From: DASSNU01 sp035701265
GTDB taxonomy: Bacteria > Gemmatimonadota > Gemmatimonadetes > Gemmatimonadales > Gemmatimonadaceae
Assembly: GCA_035701265.1 (NCBI GenBank)
Contig: DASSNU010000016.1
Location: 91,692-155,691, forward strand
Direction of reading: 5' to 3'
DNA: 64,000 nucleotides
Each line of letters starts with the position of its first letter. Position 1 is the first letter of the stretch. This document shows positions 35,114 through 43,733 of the stretch, piece by piece. The notes under the pieces are model-generated. The model was not told where the DNA came from. It did no database searches and saw nothing but the letters and a program-made list of their open reading frames with translations. A program made the translations under genes and the position numbers.

Positions 35114-36591
35114 TGGGAACCTCTGGGAGCGGGGAATAGCTTCAGCGCGCACAGCTTGGGCTTGAAGTCTTCATCTGCCTTATGGGATTCCTGATCAGCA
35201 GCCTTAAACACCGGCGCGAAGGCGTTATCAAGAACCGCATTCGGATCTGCATCAGGTGGAATTACAACGGGTTCCAGCGTGCTACCGGCTAGTTCGTTCA
35301 GCTTCCGGGCATAACGACCAGCATGGGACTTCTCATGCATGGTTGTACCCTCATGCACTTCAATGGGTTCTACGAGACTGGACATTTGGGACCGACGGCA
35401 CATCTGGACACTTTCGAACACGGGCCTGGCCTCGCTCTGCAGCTTCCCGAGGCTGCTATCGCTCCTGAGTTGCGAAAAATTGATATGGATCTGCCACAAT
35501 GGCGCGTAGGGGATATCTTGCAGGAATGTAAGTCCGGCATTTGGCCCACTAGGGATGACAAACAGATTCCCCTGTAGGTGCCAAGCGTACCACTCTGTGT
35601 GCGTGTGCGCGATTTGTCTGAGCCCCTTCTCGCCAGGTTCCTGATAGGGTTTCTCGGACATATCCGCATCGTCGGACACCGGCGGCGGAGGTATTTCCAC
35701 CTTCTTTGACGCCCAGTCGGGCCTCGGCGTGACTTCAACATGTGCCGACGCTTCCTTGGCTTCTCCATTGACAGTGGCGTTCACGACCACCGTGCCGCTG
35801 GTCGCCATGATGCCACTCCACGGATTCGGTGTCGACCCATCCGCCGGAGAGATGTCCTCGCCGAGCGCCGGATCGTCCGGGTGAAACCGCCAGTGCGTTA
35901 CGGCGACCGCAGCCTCTGGAGCGGACGAGGAGGCTGTGCAACTCATCTCGGTGCCGCGAACGACCTGCGCCGGGCAGGTGAGAACGAGCTCGCTCGTGCT
36001 CGGAAAGCCGGCAAGTGTGAGTGTGAAGCCAAGATGCGTATCGGACTCGGTCGGGATAATGTCGATCCCTTCCAGACCGATGTCGCTCGCTACAACCTGC
36101 CGGCCGTCGCAGTGGCTGAAGATAAAGCATGTGGTCACACTGAGGACCGCTTCGAGGTCAGCGCCCCCAACTTCATGCGCGACTAACCGTACGGTCGTCG
36201 GTGTGGGGAGATACGTATTCGCACGGACACCCACCACGGATACAGGCCGGGAGAACGAGATGTGAATAGGCGCCGACTGTGGGGGCAGGGTGCCCGATGC
36301 ATTGTAGAAGCTCCGAGCATGTACCGGCGTTCCGGTGAAGAAGGTGCCGACAAGGGCCGAGTCACGAAAGAACGGCGAGATCGTTGTGGTAACGTGACTC
36401 GCGCACGCGTCGGATCCCGGTGCGTTGATCGCGCACCCGATCGCGGGGCCGCCGGGTGGAAAGCCGACAGAGATCGCGCGGTTAGCGGGGTTCACCGGAG
36501 CAACAGGGATTGCGACATCGCCGGAACACGCCGCCAGTGCGCATGCGAGGGCCGTCACCAGGGATAGAGCGCGCAGCGGAGGGTGGCGCAT
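35110..36591 (-). CDS. Lipoprotein with Ig-like region and C-terminal HExxH motif
   Basis: 493 residues. The lipoprotein signal (MRHPPLRALSLVTALACALA, lipobox LAAC) sets the start at ATG 36591. A beta-rich N-terminal half has disulfide-like cysteines (GCAINAPGSDACASH, TTCFIFSHCDG). A region around 210-300 resembles an Ig-like or invasin-type fold (LTCPAQVVRGTEMSCTASS, SGTVVVNATVNGEAKEASAH). The C-terminal part has VHEGTTMHEKSHAGRYARKL near 425, containing HEKSH, an HExxH zinc-site pattern. Possible surface metalloprotease, but the third ligand is not obvious and no family is recognised. Base composition here is visibly less G+C rich than neighbours, a sign of possible transfer. Coupled by GTGA to paralogue 1. 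Confidence 0.65.
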   Translation of the reverse strand: MRHPPLRALSLVTALACALAACSGDVAIPVAPVNPANRAISVGFPPGGPAIGCAINAPGSDACASHVTTTISPFFRDSALVGTFFTGTPVHARSFYNASGTLPPQSAPIHISFSRPVSVVGVRANTYLPTPTTVRLVAHEVGGADLEAVLSVTTCFIFSHCDGRQVVASDIGLEGIDIIPTESDTHLGFTLTLAGFPSTSELVLTCPAQVVRGTEMSCTASSSAPEAAVAVTHWRFHPDDPALGEDISPADGSTPNPWSGIMATSGTVVVNATVNGEAKEASAHVEVTPRPDWASKKVEIPPPPVSDDADMSEKPYQEPGEKGLRQIAHTHTEWYAWHLQGNLFVIPSGPNAGLTFLQDIPYAPLWQIHINFSQLRSDSSLGKLQSEARPVFESVQMCRRSQMSSLVEPIEVHEGTTMHEKSHAGRYARKLNELAGSTLEPVVIPPDADPNAVLDNAFAPVFKAADQESHKADEDFKPKLCALKLFPAPRGSQ

Positions 36592-37031
36592 TGCACTTGA
36601 CTCGCGGAGAGGGTCAACGTCAGGTCTGCTACTCGTCCTGCGGCCGAGGTAGACCGTAAGCACAACAAAAAGCTCCGAACCCACGCCCAGCTGCCCGTGT
36701 CGGCGCTTCGTGAGCACGGAGCATTCAGCTCCTCCCGCGTCTCTGCTCCGGCAGCCGGACGATCTCGGTGTAGAGATTCCGGGCTTTGCGGCCCCGCCTC
36801 GCGGCGGGTGTGCTCTTTTCGGAGCGCGCAATATTCGCCGAGGAGACTGCCTGCAGAAGAGACAGAGGAACCGATTTCGCCGCGCATTTTGCCCGATGCA
36901 GCAAGCCGCGGCGGTCGCTTTGAACCACCCCCGCCGCGAGTGTAGTGTGGGCGCAACGAACTGGAACACTCTTGCTCCGTGCGCAACCCCACGCCGGAGT
37001 CGACAGCGATGTCGGGTGAAACCTTGCTACG
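36592..37031. other. 440-base region upstream of the HExxH lipoprotein
   Basis: Lies between the lipoprotein start and the APC fragment. It should hold the lipoprotein promoter (minus strand). I see no ORF with protein-like composition, no structured RNA and no convincing promoter pair. Confidence 0.4.
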
Positions 37032-37139
37032 CTCGCGGTGAGCACGATGATCCAGTACCCGCGCTCGGCGGGTGCGGGGATGGTGATACTCCTGGCGGGG
37101 CTGCCGGCGTACGCGTGGTGGCGGCGGAGGAAGGAGTGA
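37032..37139 (+). pseudogene. Duplicated 3' fragment of the APC permease gene
   Basis: Thirty-five codons and a stop that match the last part of the APC permease (34350-34460) with about ten differences over the first ~100 bases. The translation LAVSTMIQYPRSAGAGMVIL versus LAVSTVVQYPHSAGAGMVIL shows that most changes are synonymous or conservative. The frame is kept but there is no start or upstream coding sequence. It is the remnant of a second permease copy that diverged under selection before losing its 5' part. Confidence 0.85.
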
Positions 37140-37241
37140 GATCGCTACGCGCGGAACGTAAGCTTGGACGTCGCTGGCTCGCGACCGAACGACCGTAGTC
37201 TCAGCAGACCGACTTTCCGCTGGCCGGTTCCCCGCCGGAGA

Positions 37242-37871
37242 TCACCGGAACGGGGAACTCATGAGCGCCACCTTGGCGGCGATCTGCATCTCCGGATTCG
37301 CATCGCCACCGGCGAGCTGCTCGAGCACCGGCCGGAGCTGATCCTTTACCGGCACCGCAAGCCGGTCGTGGCCTACGGCCGTATACGGGTGGTCCACGCC
37401 GCCATAATGCTGCCGGAAGAGTTGGTCCGGGGGACCAATGAAAAAGCGGAAGGGTGGCACCACCGTCGAATCGGCATAGGTGATCAGCACGAGGAGAGCG
37501 CCCACGCGCTGCTCGGTGGACAGGTCGGCCCGCTGCACAGTACCAAGCAGCGCCTGGACGAGCTCTGGTGTTACGACGGCTCGCGTGGACGTGACGAGCA
37601 CCTGGAGCTCGTGGCGGCCCGATGGTGGATCGGCCCGCAGATGGGCCGGCGTCGGTGCTGCATCGACGCCGCATCGCGCGATGGTCGTGATCGCATGCGT
37701 GCGCTGTGGAGCCGGGCTTTCGGCTTGAAGGACTTGGCGTGCGAGACGGCAGTCGTTGTTGAGTTCTACGCTGTCTGGATTCGCATGGGCCGAAAGAGAC
37801 GGTGCGGCCAGAGCTCCGGCAGCGATGACGAAGCGCGGAATGGCCCAGCTGAAGAGGTTCGAGGCAGTCAT
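37242..37871 (-). CDS. Secreted HEAT-like protein, paralogue 2 of 3
   Basis: 209 residues. Signal peptide (PRFVIAAGALAAPSLSAHA) followed by ANPDSVELNNDCRLARQVLQ, VTSTRAVVTPELVQALLGTV, QRADLSTEQRVGALLVLITY and a C-terminal LRPVLEQLAGGDANPEMQIA. It is clearly homologous to paralogues 1 and 3, with a degenerate C-terminus (ALMSSPFR instead of the LRSLR-type end). The start ATG overlaps the stop of paralogue 3 by one base (TAATG), so the pair is coupled. Function unknown. Confidence 0.75.
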   Translation of the reverse strand: MTASNLFSWAIPRFVIAAGALAAPSLSAHANPDSVELNNDCRLARQVLQAESPAPQRTHAITTIARCGVDAAPTPAHLRADPPSGRHELQVLVTSTRAVVTPELVQALLGTVQRADLSTEQRVGALLVLITYADSTVVPPFRFFIGPPDQLFRQHYGGVDHPYTAVGHDRLAVPVKDQLRPVLEQLAGGDANPEMQIAAKVALMSSPFR

Positions 37872-38500
37872 TAATAACGGAGGCTTCGGAGCACCACCTC
37901 GGCAGCGGTGCGAATGATCGGGTCAGGATCGCCCTCAGCGAGTTCTTCCAGCACGGGCGTCAGTTGATCGCGCACAGGTACAGGAAGCGCATCCTGCATT
38001 ATCGGAATGAAGGGGTGATCGACGTGACCGTAGTGCGTGGCGAGGACCGTATCGCGCGGTGCGAGGAAGACATCGAAGTTGGGCGCGACAGTCGAATCGG
38101 CGTACGTCACGAGGACGAGCATTCCGGCGAGCCGTTGGACCGAGGTCAAGTCGGTGCGCTGGAGTGTTGTGAGGAGAGTCTGCACGAGATGTTGCGTGAC
38201 CAGCGCGCGTGTGGAGGTGACCAGAATCTCTAGCTCACTGCGAGTCGTCGGCGGCGCGGACCACACGCTCAGCAGTGCCGGAACGGCATCGGGGCCGCAG
38301 AGCGGAATGAGGCTCAACGCCTCCACCCGATGGGGCCCAGCGCGCCCGGTTTCAAGCAGCTGGCGAGCGCGCCGGCAGTCGTTGCGGAGGTCAATGCTAT
38401 CCGGAGCGGCCTGAGCCGCCAACCGATCCGAAGCCGCCACCAAGAGTGAGGCGATAGCCATCGCGAGTGGCCAACGCACGCGATACCTCGATGGAGACAT
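37871..38500 (-). CDS. Secreted HEAT-like protein, paralogue 3 of 3
   Basis: 209 residues from ATG 38500 (ATG 38506 also possible; the longer ORF to 38734 has no protein-like extension). Signal peptide (PLAMAIASLLVAASDRLAAQ), then AAPDSIDLRNDCRRARQLLE, LSLIPLCGPDAVPALLSVWS, VTSTRALVTQHLVQTLLTTL, LAGMLVLVTYADSTVAPNFD and a C-terminal HEAT-like block ending IIRTAAEVVLRSLRY. Unknown family shared with 34481-35113 and 37242-37871. Upstream gene of a two-gene operon. Confidence 0.75.
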   Translation of the reverse strand: MSPSRYRVRWPLAMAIASLLVAASDRLAAQAAPDSIDLRNDCRRARQLLETGRAGPHRVEALSLIPLCGPDAVPALLSVWSAPPTTRSELEILVTSTRALVTQHLVQTLLTTLQRTDLTSVQRLAGMLVLVTYADSTVAPNFDVFLAPRDTVLATHYGHVDHPFIPIMQDALPVPVRDQLTPVLEELAEGDPDPIIRTAAEVVLRSLRY

Positions 38501-38582
38501 CGTCATGCCGACGCGTTCGGACGGAGCAGGGATCGTGTAAGGTTGCATGCAAAGCGCGGGTTGAGTTCGTACAGCATACGGC

Positions 38583-39134
38583 CTATTCCCCTTCGAGCGC
38601 TTCGCGGAAGAACCGCTGCACGTCGAGCACGAACGGCTCGGTTGCGCCGTGCGGATACCACACCAGCATCGAGTCGCACCACTCATCGTCGCGATTCTGC
38701 CGCACCACCCTGATCCCCCGCTCGTCCCCATCAACGATCCAGTACTCCGGGATCGCTGCGTCCATGTACAGCGAGCGCTTCTGCTCGCGGTCGCGGCGGT
38801 GTGTCGCGTCGGAGAGGATCTCGACCGCCAGGTGTGGGCGCGGGGCCCGGCGCCATTGTACCGGCTGCCGCTTGGGGATGGGGCGCACCATGAGATCCGG
38901 CTCCGCCTCCGAGCCGAGCACCTGGATTACCGCGCGCGGTCGGTAGACGCGGCCCAGCCGGTGTCGCGCAACGTAGGGCGCGAGCAACGCGTTGAGCACC
39001 GCGCCGAGCTCCTCGTGCGCGTCCGTTGGTGCAGGTGTCACGAACAGCTCTCCACGCACAAGCTCGTACTTGTTGCCGTCGTCGGGCAACGCGTGGAGAT
39101 CGCGTAGCGTCCACTTCCTGATTCGCTGGGCCAT
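38583..39134 (-). CDS. Uma2-family (DUF820) putative restriction-like endonuclease
   Basis: 183 residues. PD-(D/E)xK-type core: KYELVRGELFVTPAP, then EPDLMVRP (catalytic Asp), LAVEILSDATHRRDREQKRS (Glu, and Lys further on) and YMDAAIPEYWIVD. This family is widespread in cyanobacteria and some soil bacteria; its biological role is not established, with links to mobile elements. The ATG 39134 overlaps the stop of the upstream glycosylasparaginase by one base (TGATG), implying coupled translation. Confidence 0.82.
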   Translation of the reverse strand: MAQRIRKWTLRDLHALPDDGNKYELVRGELFVTPAPTDAHEELGAVLNALLAPYVARHRLGRVYRPRAVIQVLGSEAEPDLMVRPIPKRQPVQWRRAPRPHLAVEILSDATHRRDREQKRSLYMDAAIPEYWIVDGDERGIRVVRQNRDDEWCDSMLVWYPHGATEPFVLDVQRFFREALEGE

Positions 39135-40186
39135 CAACTCGGCTCCGGCCCGGCGAACAGGTGGGCGCCATCGACGATCTTCGCTTCGGTGCCGTCGTGC
39201 ACCGCAAAGCGTGCGGGGTAGTAGGACGCGCAGCCGAACTCTCCCTGTTTGTTCAGCGCGTAGTAGTTGAGCTGGAAGCGGGGCTTGCCATCTGGGGTAA
39301 GGAGACGCGGCTCGGTGAGGCGCAGCACGTGGCGCAGCGTCGCGAGACAGGCATCGGTGGGCTTCATCCCGCGCCGCATGTTGTCCACCGTGGTGAAGCC
39401 GCCGCACGCCATGATGTTGAGCTCGCCCAAGCCCGTGGAGCCCGCGGCGCCCACGTCGTTGTCGGCGTACTGCCCCGCGCCCACGATGGCGGAGTCGCCC
39501 ACGCGCCCAGGCACCTTGAAGGCGAGCCCGGCCGTCGTGGTTACCGACGCGATCTCACCGGCGGGCGTGACCGCGTTCATGTTGATCGTGCCGGTGGGAC
39601 GGTGTGTCATGGGCATCGCGTCGGGCATGTTGAGATAGTCGTCCCTGTCGCTCAGGTTGGCGCGCCAGTGGAGCCAGATGTCGCGCGCCTTGTCGGTGAG
39701 CATCTCTTCCACTTTGAAGCCGTACTCCACGGCAAAGCGCTGCGCGTCGGCTCCTACCAGAAGGACGTGCGGCGTGTAGCGCATCACACACTTGGCTACC
39801 TCGGAGGCCGTCTTGATCCCCTCCAGCGCGCCCACCGCGCCCGCGCGTTTGGTGGGGCCATGCGTGCAGGAGGCGTCGAGCTGCACCACGCCGAGCGCGT
39901 TGGGGAGTCCGCCGTAGCCCACCGAGGTGTCGTCGGAATCGAGCTCCTGGATCTTGACGCCCTCGATTATGGCATCGAGCGGATCGGCGCCCGCCATGAT
40001 GAGGTCGAATGCCTTCGCAACGCCGCGAATGCCGTTGGCGCTCGAGACGATCACCGGGCGCGATGCCCAGCGACTGCGTGGCGGCAAGGGGAGCGGAGCA
40101 CGGAGTTCGTTCGGGATGATGGCCGCGGACGCGGCCACGCTCCCCGCGGCGGCAAGGAACTCTCGGCGGGAAAGGATATCAGACAT
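39134..40186 (-). CDS. N4-(beta-N-acetylglucosaminyl)-L-asparaginase family Ntn hydrolase
   Basis: 350 residues with a Tat signal (SRREFLAAAGSVAASAAI), so exported folded. Glycosylasparaginase-like: GADPLDAIIEGVKIQELD, DTSVGYGGLPN, LDASCTHGPTKRAGAVGALE. The predicted autocleavage/nucleophile Thr is in PTGTINMNAVTPAGEIASV, where flavobacterial enzymes have HDT. GRVGDSAIVGAGQYAD and GSTGLGELNI are substrate loops. The residue before the nucleophile differs (TG instead of HD), so cleavage should be tested. Linked to a Uma2 gene downstream. Confidence 0.83.
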   Translation of the reverse strand: MSDILSRREFLAAAGSVAASAAIIPNELRAPLPLPPRSRWASRPVIVSSANGIRGVAKAFDLIMAGADPLDAIIEGVKIQELDSDDTSVGYGGLPNALGVVQLDASCTHGPTKRAGAVGALEGIKTASEVAKCVMRYTPHVLLVGADAQRFAVEYGFKVEEMLTDKARDIWLHWRANLSDRDDYLNMPDAMPMTHRPTGTINMNAVTPAGEIASVTTTAGLAFKVPGRVGDSAIVGAGQYADNDVGAAGSTGLGELNIMACGGFTTVDNMRRGMKPTDACLATLRHVLRLTEPRLLTPDGKPRFQLNYYALNKQGEFGCASYYPARFAVHDGTEAKIVDGAHLFAGPEPS

Positions 40187-40845
40187 GTTGTGGTCGCTCC
40201 CGGGGTGGAGGGCGTGCTAGGTTTACGGCCGCCGGGGATGGCTGTCAACGGCGTCGTCACCTGCAGACGGGAGCGACACTCCGCCCGCGCGGAGCGAGGT
40301 CGCGCGACGCGGAGGCGACGTTCCGCAGTGCGGTCGTGACGCTGCCCTGCTCGATGGGGCCCTTTTCGCCAGTCCTGTAATCAAGTGATATCGCCGGCGA
40401 CACCACCCAGCGCGGCGTCACCTGTGATATCACATCATCTCAGCGGTCGCGGGGGAAGGGTATCGCCCATCCGGGGCGACATTTTCGCCTCGCGAGCGTC
40501 CCGCGTGTGCGCAGGACACCAGGTACCAGCACCCACAGCCCGGGGACAGGGCGCCCTGCGCCGCGCCGAGCTCGACTAACGATTGCCGATTGCCGCCGGC
40601 GCACTCGCCTGGAACACCGATGTCAGTCTGGGCCGGGCCGCGTGGCCCACGTGTGCACGGACCACTCGCTGGGGGTACCGACGCCTCGGGCGGCTCGCGC
40701 CAGGACGCCGTCCGACAACCGGCCGCGCGCGTAGCTGGTGTCGATCCCGCGCCATCTCGTTCGACGTATCTATGAGAGCCGACAAGCGCCACCACGCGCG
40801 CAGCGACCGCGCGCGAGGCGATCCCTACACCAGCGGAGAAGAGCG
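40187..40845. other. 660-base intergenic region
   Basis: Between divergent glycosylasparaginase and YCII genes. It contains GTGATATC twice (40385-40392 and within 40423-40434) and short ORFs of no protein-like character. I find no RNA gene. Confidence 0.4.
40423..40434. promoter_or_regulatory. Palindrome TGTGATATCACA
   Basis: Perfect 12-base palindrome, with a half-matching GTGATATC 38 bases upstream. It may be a regulator site; it is too compact for a CRP/FNR-type site, which has a 6-base spacer. Confidence 0.3.
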
Positions 40846-41193
40846 ATGCGCGTTCTGGCACTGTGGTACCCGGCGGGGAACATCGCCGCGCCCACGCAGG
40901 AGACGATGGAGAAGATGGGCGCCTTCATTCAGGAAGCGGTACAGGCTGGAGTGCTGCTGGACACCGGCGGGTGGAGCCCCGATGCACCGGCCACCGTGAT
41001 CGCGCGCAAGGACGGGAAGGTGACGGTGAAGGACGGCCCGTACACGGAGGCCAAGGAGGTGATCGGCGGCTTTGCCGTGATGCGCTTCAAATCGCACGAC
41101 GATCTGGTGGAGTGGAGCAAACGGTTCGTCGAGATTGCCGGCGACGGCCGCTCGGTAGTGCGCCCCATCGGCGACGAGCCTATTGCGCGATAG
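40846..41193 (+). CDS. YCII-related (DGPF-domain) protein
   Basis: 115 residues: MRVLALWYPAGNIAAPTQE, VKDGPYTEAKEVIGGFAVM (the DGPF/DGPYTE signature) and a ferredoxin-like fold. These proteins often sit beside ECF sigma factors or DoxX-like proteins, and the next gene here is DoxX-like. ATG 40846 follows GGAG. Biochemical role unknown. Confidence 0.82.
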   Translation: MRVLALWYPAGNIAAPTQETMEKMGAFIQEAVQAGVLLDTGGWSPDAPATVIARKDGKVTVKDGPYTEAKEVIGGFAVMRFKSHDDLVEWSKRFVEIAGDGRSVVRPIGDEPIAR

Positions 41194-41255
41194 CCCGGCG
41201 ATCCGGAGAGTATCAGCGCTGGGCGATAGCGTGAGCTGGATTGGACGCGAAATCC

Positions 41256-41321
41256 GAGCACGTCCAGCGTACACCCGGAGCACGTTCAGCGTGCAGACGG
41301 AGCACAGCCAGAGTAGACGAC
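41256..41321 (+). repeat. Three degenerate 22-base tandem repeats
   Basis: Units at 41256-41277, 41278-41299 and 41300-41321, each opening GAGCAC and containing CAGCGT or a variant. They lie in the spacer before the DoxX-like gene. Too short and too few for CRISPR; possibly iterated regulator sites or slippage products. Confidence 0.6.
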
Positions 41322-41377
41322 CCAGGAGCTCGCGTTCTCGCAGCAGACGAACCTCATATTCACGTGGAGGACGGACG

Positions 41378-41797
41378 ATGACGATGAGCCAACGCCCCGC
41401 GACGTCGCGCGGCGCTCTGTGGACGGGGCGCGTGCTGACCGGACTGTGCGCGCTGTTCCTGCTGTTCGACGCGACCATCCATCTGATCGCGCCGGCGCCG
41501 GTGGTGGACGCGTTCGCGCGGCTCGGATTTCCGATCGCGCTGTCCGTGCCGATCGGCATCGTGGAGCTACTGTGCGTCATCCTCTATGTCCTCCCGTCCA
41601 CCGCGGTGCTCGGCGCCGTGCTGCTCACGGGCTACCTGGGCGGCGCGGTGGCCACGCAGCTCAGGGCGGGGAGCTCGCTCTTCGGAGAGACGCTTTTCCC
41701 TGTCTATGTAGGCATCGTGCTCTGGGCGGGACTCATGCTGCGTGATAACGGCGTGCGCGCGCTCATCCCCCTCAGGCGAGCTCGACAGCGCGACTGA
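41378..41797 (+). CDS. DoxX-like membrane protein
   Basis: 139 residues, four membrane helices: VLTGLCALFLLFDATIHLIA, IGIVELLCVILYVLP, LGAVLLTGYLGGAVATQLRA and a C-terminal VYVGIVLWAGLML. The GYLGGAVATQLRAG segment is typical of the DoxX-like family (PF13564 type). ATG 41378 has GGAGG at 41366-41370. It follows the YCII gene in the same direction and is probably co-expressed. Confidence 0.82.
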   Translation: MTMSQRPATSRGALWTGRVLTGLCALFLLFDATIHLIAPAPVVDAFARLGFPIALSVPIGIVELLCVILYVLPSTAVLGAVLLTGYLGGAVATQLRAGSSLFGETLFPVYVGIVLWAGLMLRDNGVRALIPLRRARQRD

Positions 41798-42043
41798 CGC
41801 GAAGCGTGCGTGAGCGCCGGCACAGACGCCGGTACCACGCCCCGGTCGTCCTACGCCCCCGGACCCACGCGGCGCTTGCCGAGCGGCTCGCGGGGGAGCA
41901 TTGTCTACCGTGGTGAGGCGATCGGCGCGCCCGCGTCGGTCGCCCACCGGTTGCAGCTACCGGCTGCGTCCTGCACACTCTCGATCGTGCAGCCGCGCGC
42001 CCGAACGACCGAGCCTCCATCACCTTCCGCCAGCGTCCTCATC

Positions 42044-43348
42044 ATGCATCGCCGACAGTTCACGGGTCTCCTGGCCGGCATGGCCGGCGCGGCCGCGCTC
42101 CCTGGTGGGAGCGGGCGTCTGTTCGCGTCTTCTCGCCGCGGTGCGGCAGGTGACGACATGGCTGATCCCTGCGAGCTCCCCGCGCCGCTCAAGTCGCTCG
42201 AGCCGATGACGGATGGCGTCGTCCCTATCAGCGACGACGAGCGCCGCGCACGGATCGAGCACGCGCGCCAACTGATGCGCGACGCGGGGATGGCGGCCAT
42301 CGTGCTCGAGCCGGGGACGAGCATGACGTACTTCACCGGTGTGCAGTGGGGGCTCTCGGAGCGTCCGTTCGTGCTCGTGCTCCCGTCGCGCGGGGAGCCA
42401 GTGTTCATCTGCCCCGCGTTCGAGGAAGCGCGCGCGAGCGAGCGGATCAAGTTCTCGAACGACGTGCGCACGTGGCAGGAAGACGAGAGCCCCTACCGTC
42501 TGGTGGCGCAGGCGCTGCGCGACCGCGGCGCGGGCACCGGGCGCGTGGGGGTGGAAGAGCGCGTCCGCTTCTTCGTGGCCGACGGCGTGCGCGCCGAGGC
42601 GCCGGGTGCGCAGCTCGTGAGCGCCACGCCGGTGACTGCGGGATGCCGCATGTTCAAGTCGCCCGCCGAGCTCGCGCTCATGCAGCGCGCGAACGACATC
42701 ACGATCGCCGCCTTACGCGCAGCGTTCGCCACCATGGAAGAGGGGATGTCGCAGCGCGATCTGTCCCAGAACATGATGACCGCGCAGCAACGCCTGGGGG
42801 GATCGCCTCTCTTCGCGCTGGTGGGATTCGGCGAGGCCTCGGCGTTCCCGCACGGCAGCTCCAAGCCGCAGCAGCTCAAGGAAGGAGACATCGTGCTCGT
42901 GGACGCCGGGTGCGCGCTGCACGGCTACCAGTCGGACGTCACGCGCACCACCGTGTTCGGCACGCCCACCGCGCGGCAGACGGAGATCTGGAACCTCGAG
43001 CGCAAGGCGCAGGACGCCGCGTTCGCCGCCGCGCAGGTGGGTGCCACGTGCGAGTCGGTGGACGCTGCCGCGCGCAAGGTGATCACCGACGCCGGCTTCG
43101 GGCCCGGCTACAAGGTGCCCGGTCTCCCGCATCGCACCGGTCACGGGATCGGGATGGACGGTCACGAGTGGACGAACTTCGTGCTCGGCAACAAGACGAA
43201 GCTCCAGCCCGGCATGTGCTTCAGCGACGAGCCGACGATCGCGATCTACGGGGAGTTCGGCGTGCGGCTGGAGGACTGCCTGTACATCACGGAGAGCGGG
43301 CCGAGGTTTTTCACGAAGCAGAGTGAGTCAATAGAGAAACCGGTGTGA
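42044..43348 (+). CDS. M24-family metallopeptidase (Xaa-Pro aminopeptidase-like)
   Basis: 434 residues from ATG 42044, with a Tat-like leader (MHRRQFTGLLAGMAGAAALP). A creatinase-type N-terminal domain (about 60-190, MTYFTGVQWGLSERPFVLVL) precedes the pita-bread catalytic domain. The five metal ligands can be placed: Asp in IVLVDAGC, Asp in GYQSDVTRT, His in LPHRTGHGIG, Glu in FSDEPTIAIYG and Glu in VRLEDCLYI. Active dimetal aminopeptidase expected, acting outside the cytoplasm. Confidence 0.87.
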   Translation: MHRRQFTGLLAGMAGAAALPGGSGRLFASSRRGAAGDDMADPCELPAPLKSLEPMTDGVVPISDDERRARIEHARQLMRDAGMAAIVLEPGTSMTYFTGVQWGLSERPFVLVLPSRGEPVFICPAFEEARASERIKFSNDVRTWQEDESPYRLVAQALRDRGAGTGRVGVEERVRFFVADGVRAEAPGAQLVSATPVTAGCRMFKSPAELALMQRANDITIAALRAAFATMEEGMSQRDLSQNMMTAQQRLGGSPLFALVGFGEASAFPHGSSKPQQLKEGDIVLVDAGCALHGYQSDVTRTTVFGTPTARQTEIWNLERKAQDAAFAAAQVGATCESVDAAARKVITDAGFGPGYKVPGLPHRTGHGIGMDGHEWTNFVLGNKTKLQPGMCFSDEPTIAIYGEFGVRLEDCLYITESGPRFFTKQSESIEKPV

Positions 43349-43733
43349 AGGGGAGAGACATACGGCCGGTCCTGCGATCCAAACGCGCTATGTTCGGCTG
43401 GAGTTGATCGCGAGACGTCGGCATCAGTCAACCAGTTGACTCTGCCCGTTGCATCCTTGCTCGTGACCGGCGTGCCCCACAGGTCCCTCCGTATGGACGT
43501 GGGATGAAGCTGACGAGCTCCTACGAATCACCCTTCTTCGGTTAGCGTTCCTCGAGTCGCCTGCGGCACGCGATCGCGGTGCCACTGAACTCGTGGACGG
43601 CGGCCATCATTGTGCAGTCGCCGTGCGTCCGTTCAGTTTCGCCATTTCGTACTCTGTCGCTGCACGTTGTACAATTCGTAGGTCGCCGCATCCCTTGCCA
43701 ACCTCCCCGGTCGACTTCTCGCCGCCCCCCACG
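43349..43733. other. 385-base region before the ABC exporter genes
   Basis: It holds a TACAAT element near 43668 that could be a -10 without a good -35, and the palindrome listed separately. No gene seen. Confidence 0.35.
43426..43441. promoter_or_regulatory. Palindrome AGTCAAC-CA-GTTGACT
   Basis: Perfect 7-base arms around 2 bases in the spacer between the M24 peptidase and ABC genes. It resembles a dimeric regulator site and includes a TTGACT that could act as a -35. Function is inferred only. Confidence 0.35.

Noticed and set aside
40423..40434. CRP/FNR-type site
   Set aside because: TGTGA and TCACA are only 2 bases apart instead of 6.
41256..41321. CRISPR array
   Set aside because: Repeats are contiguous, degenerate and only three, with no spacers and no cas genes.
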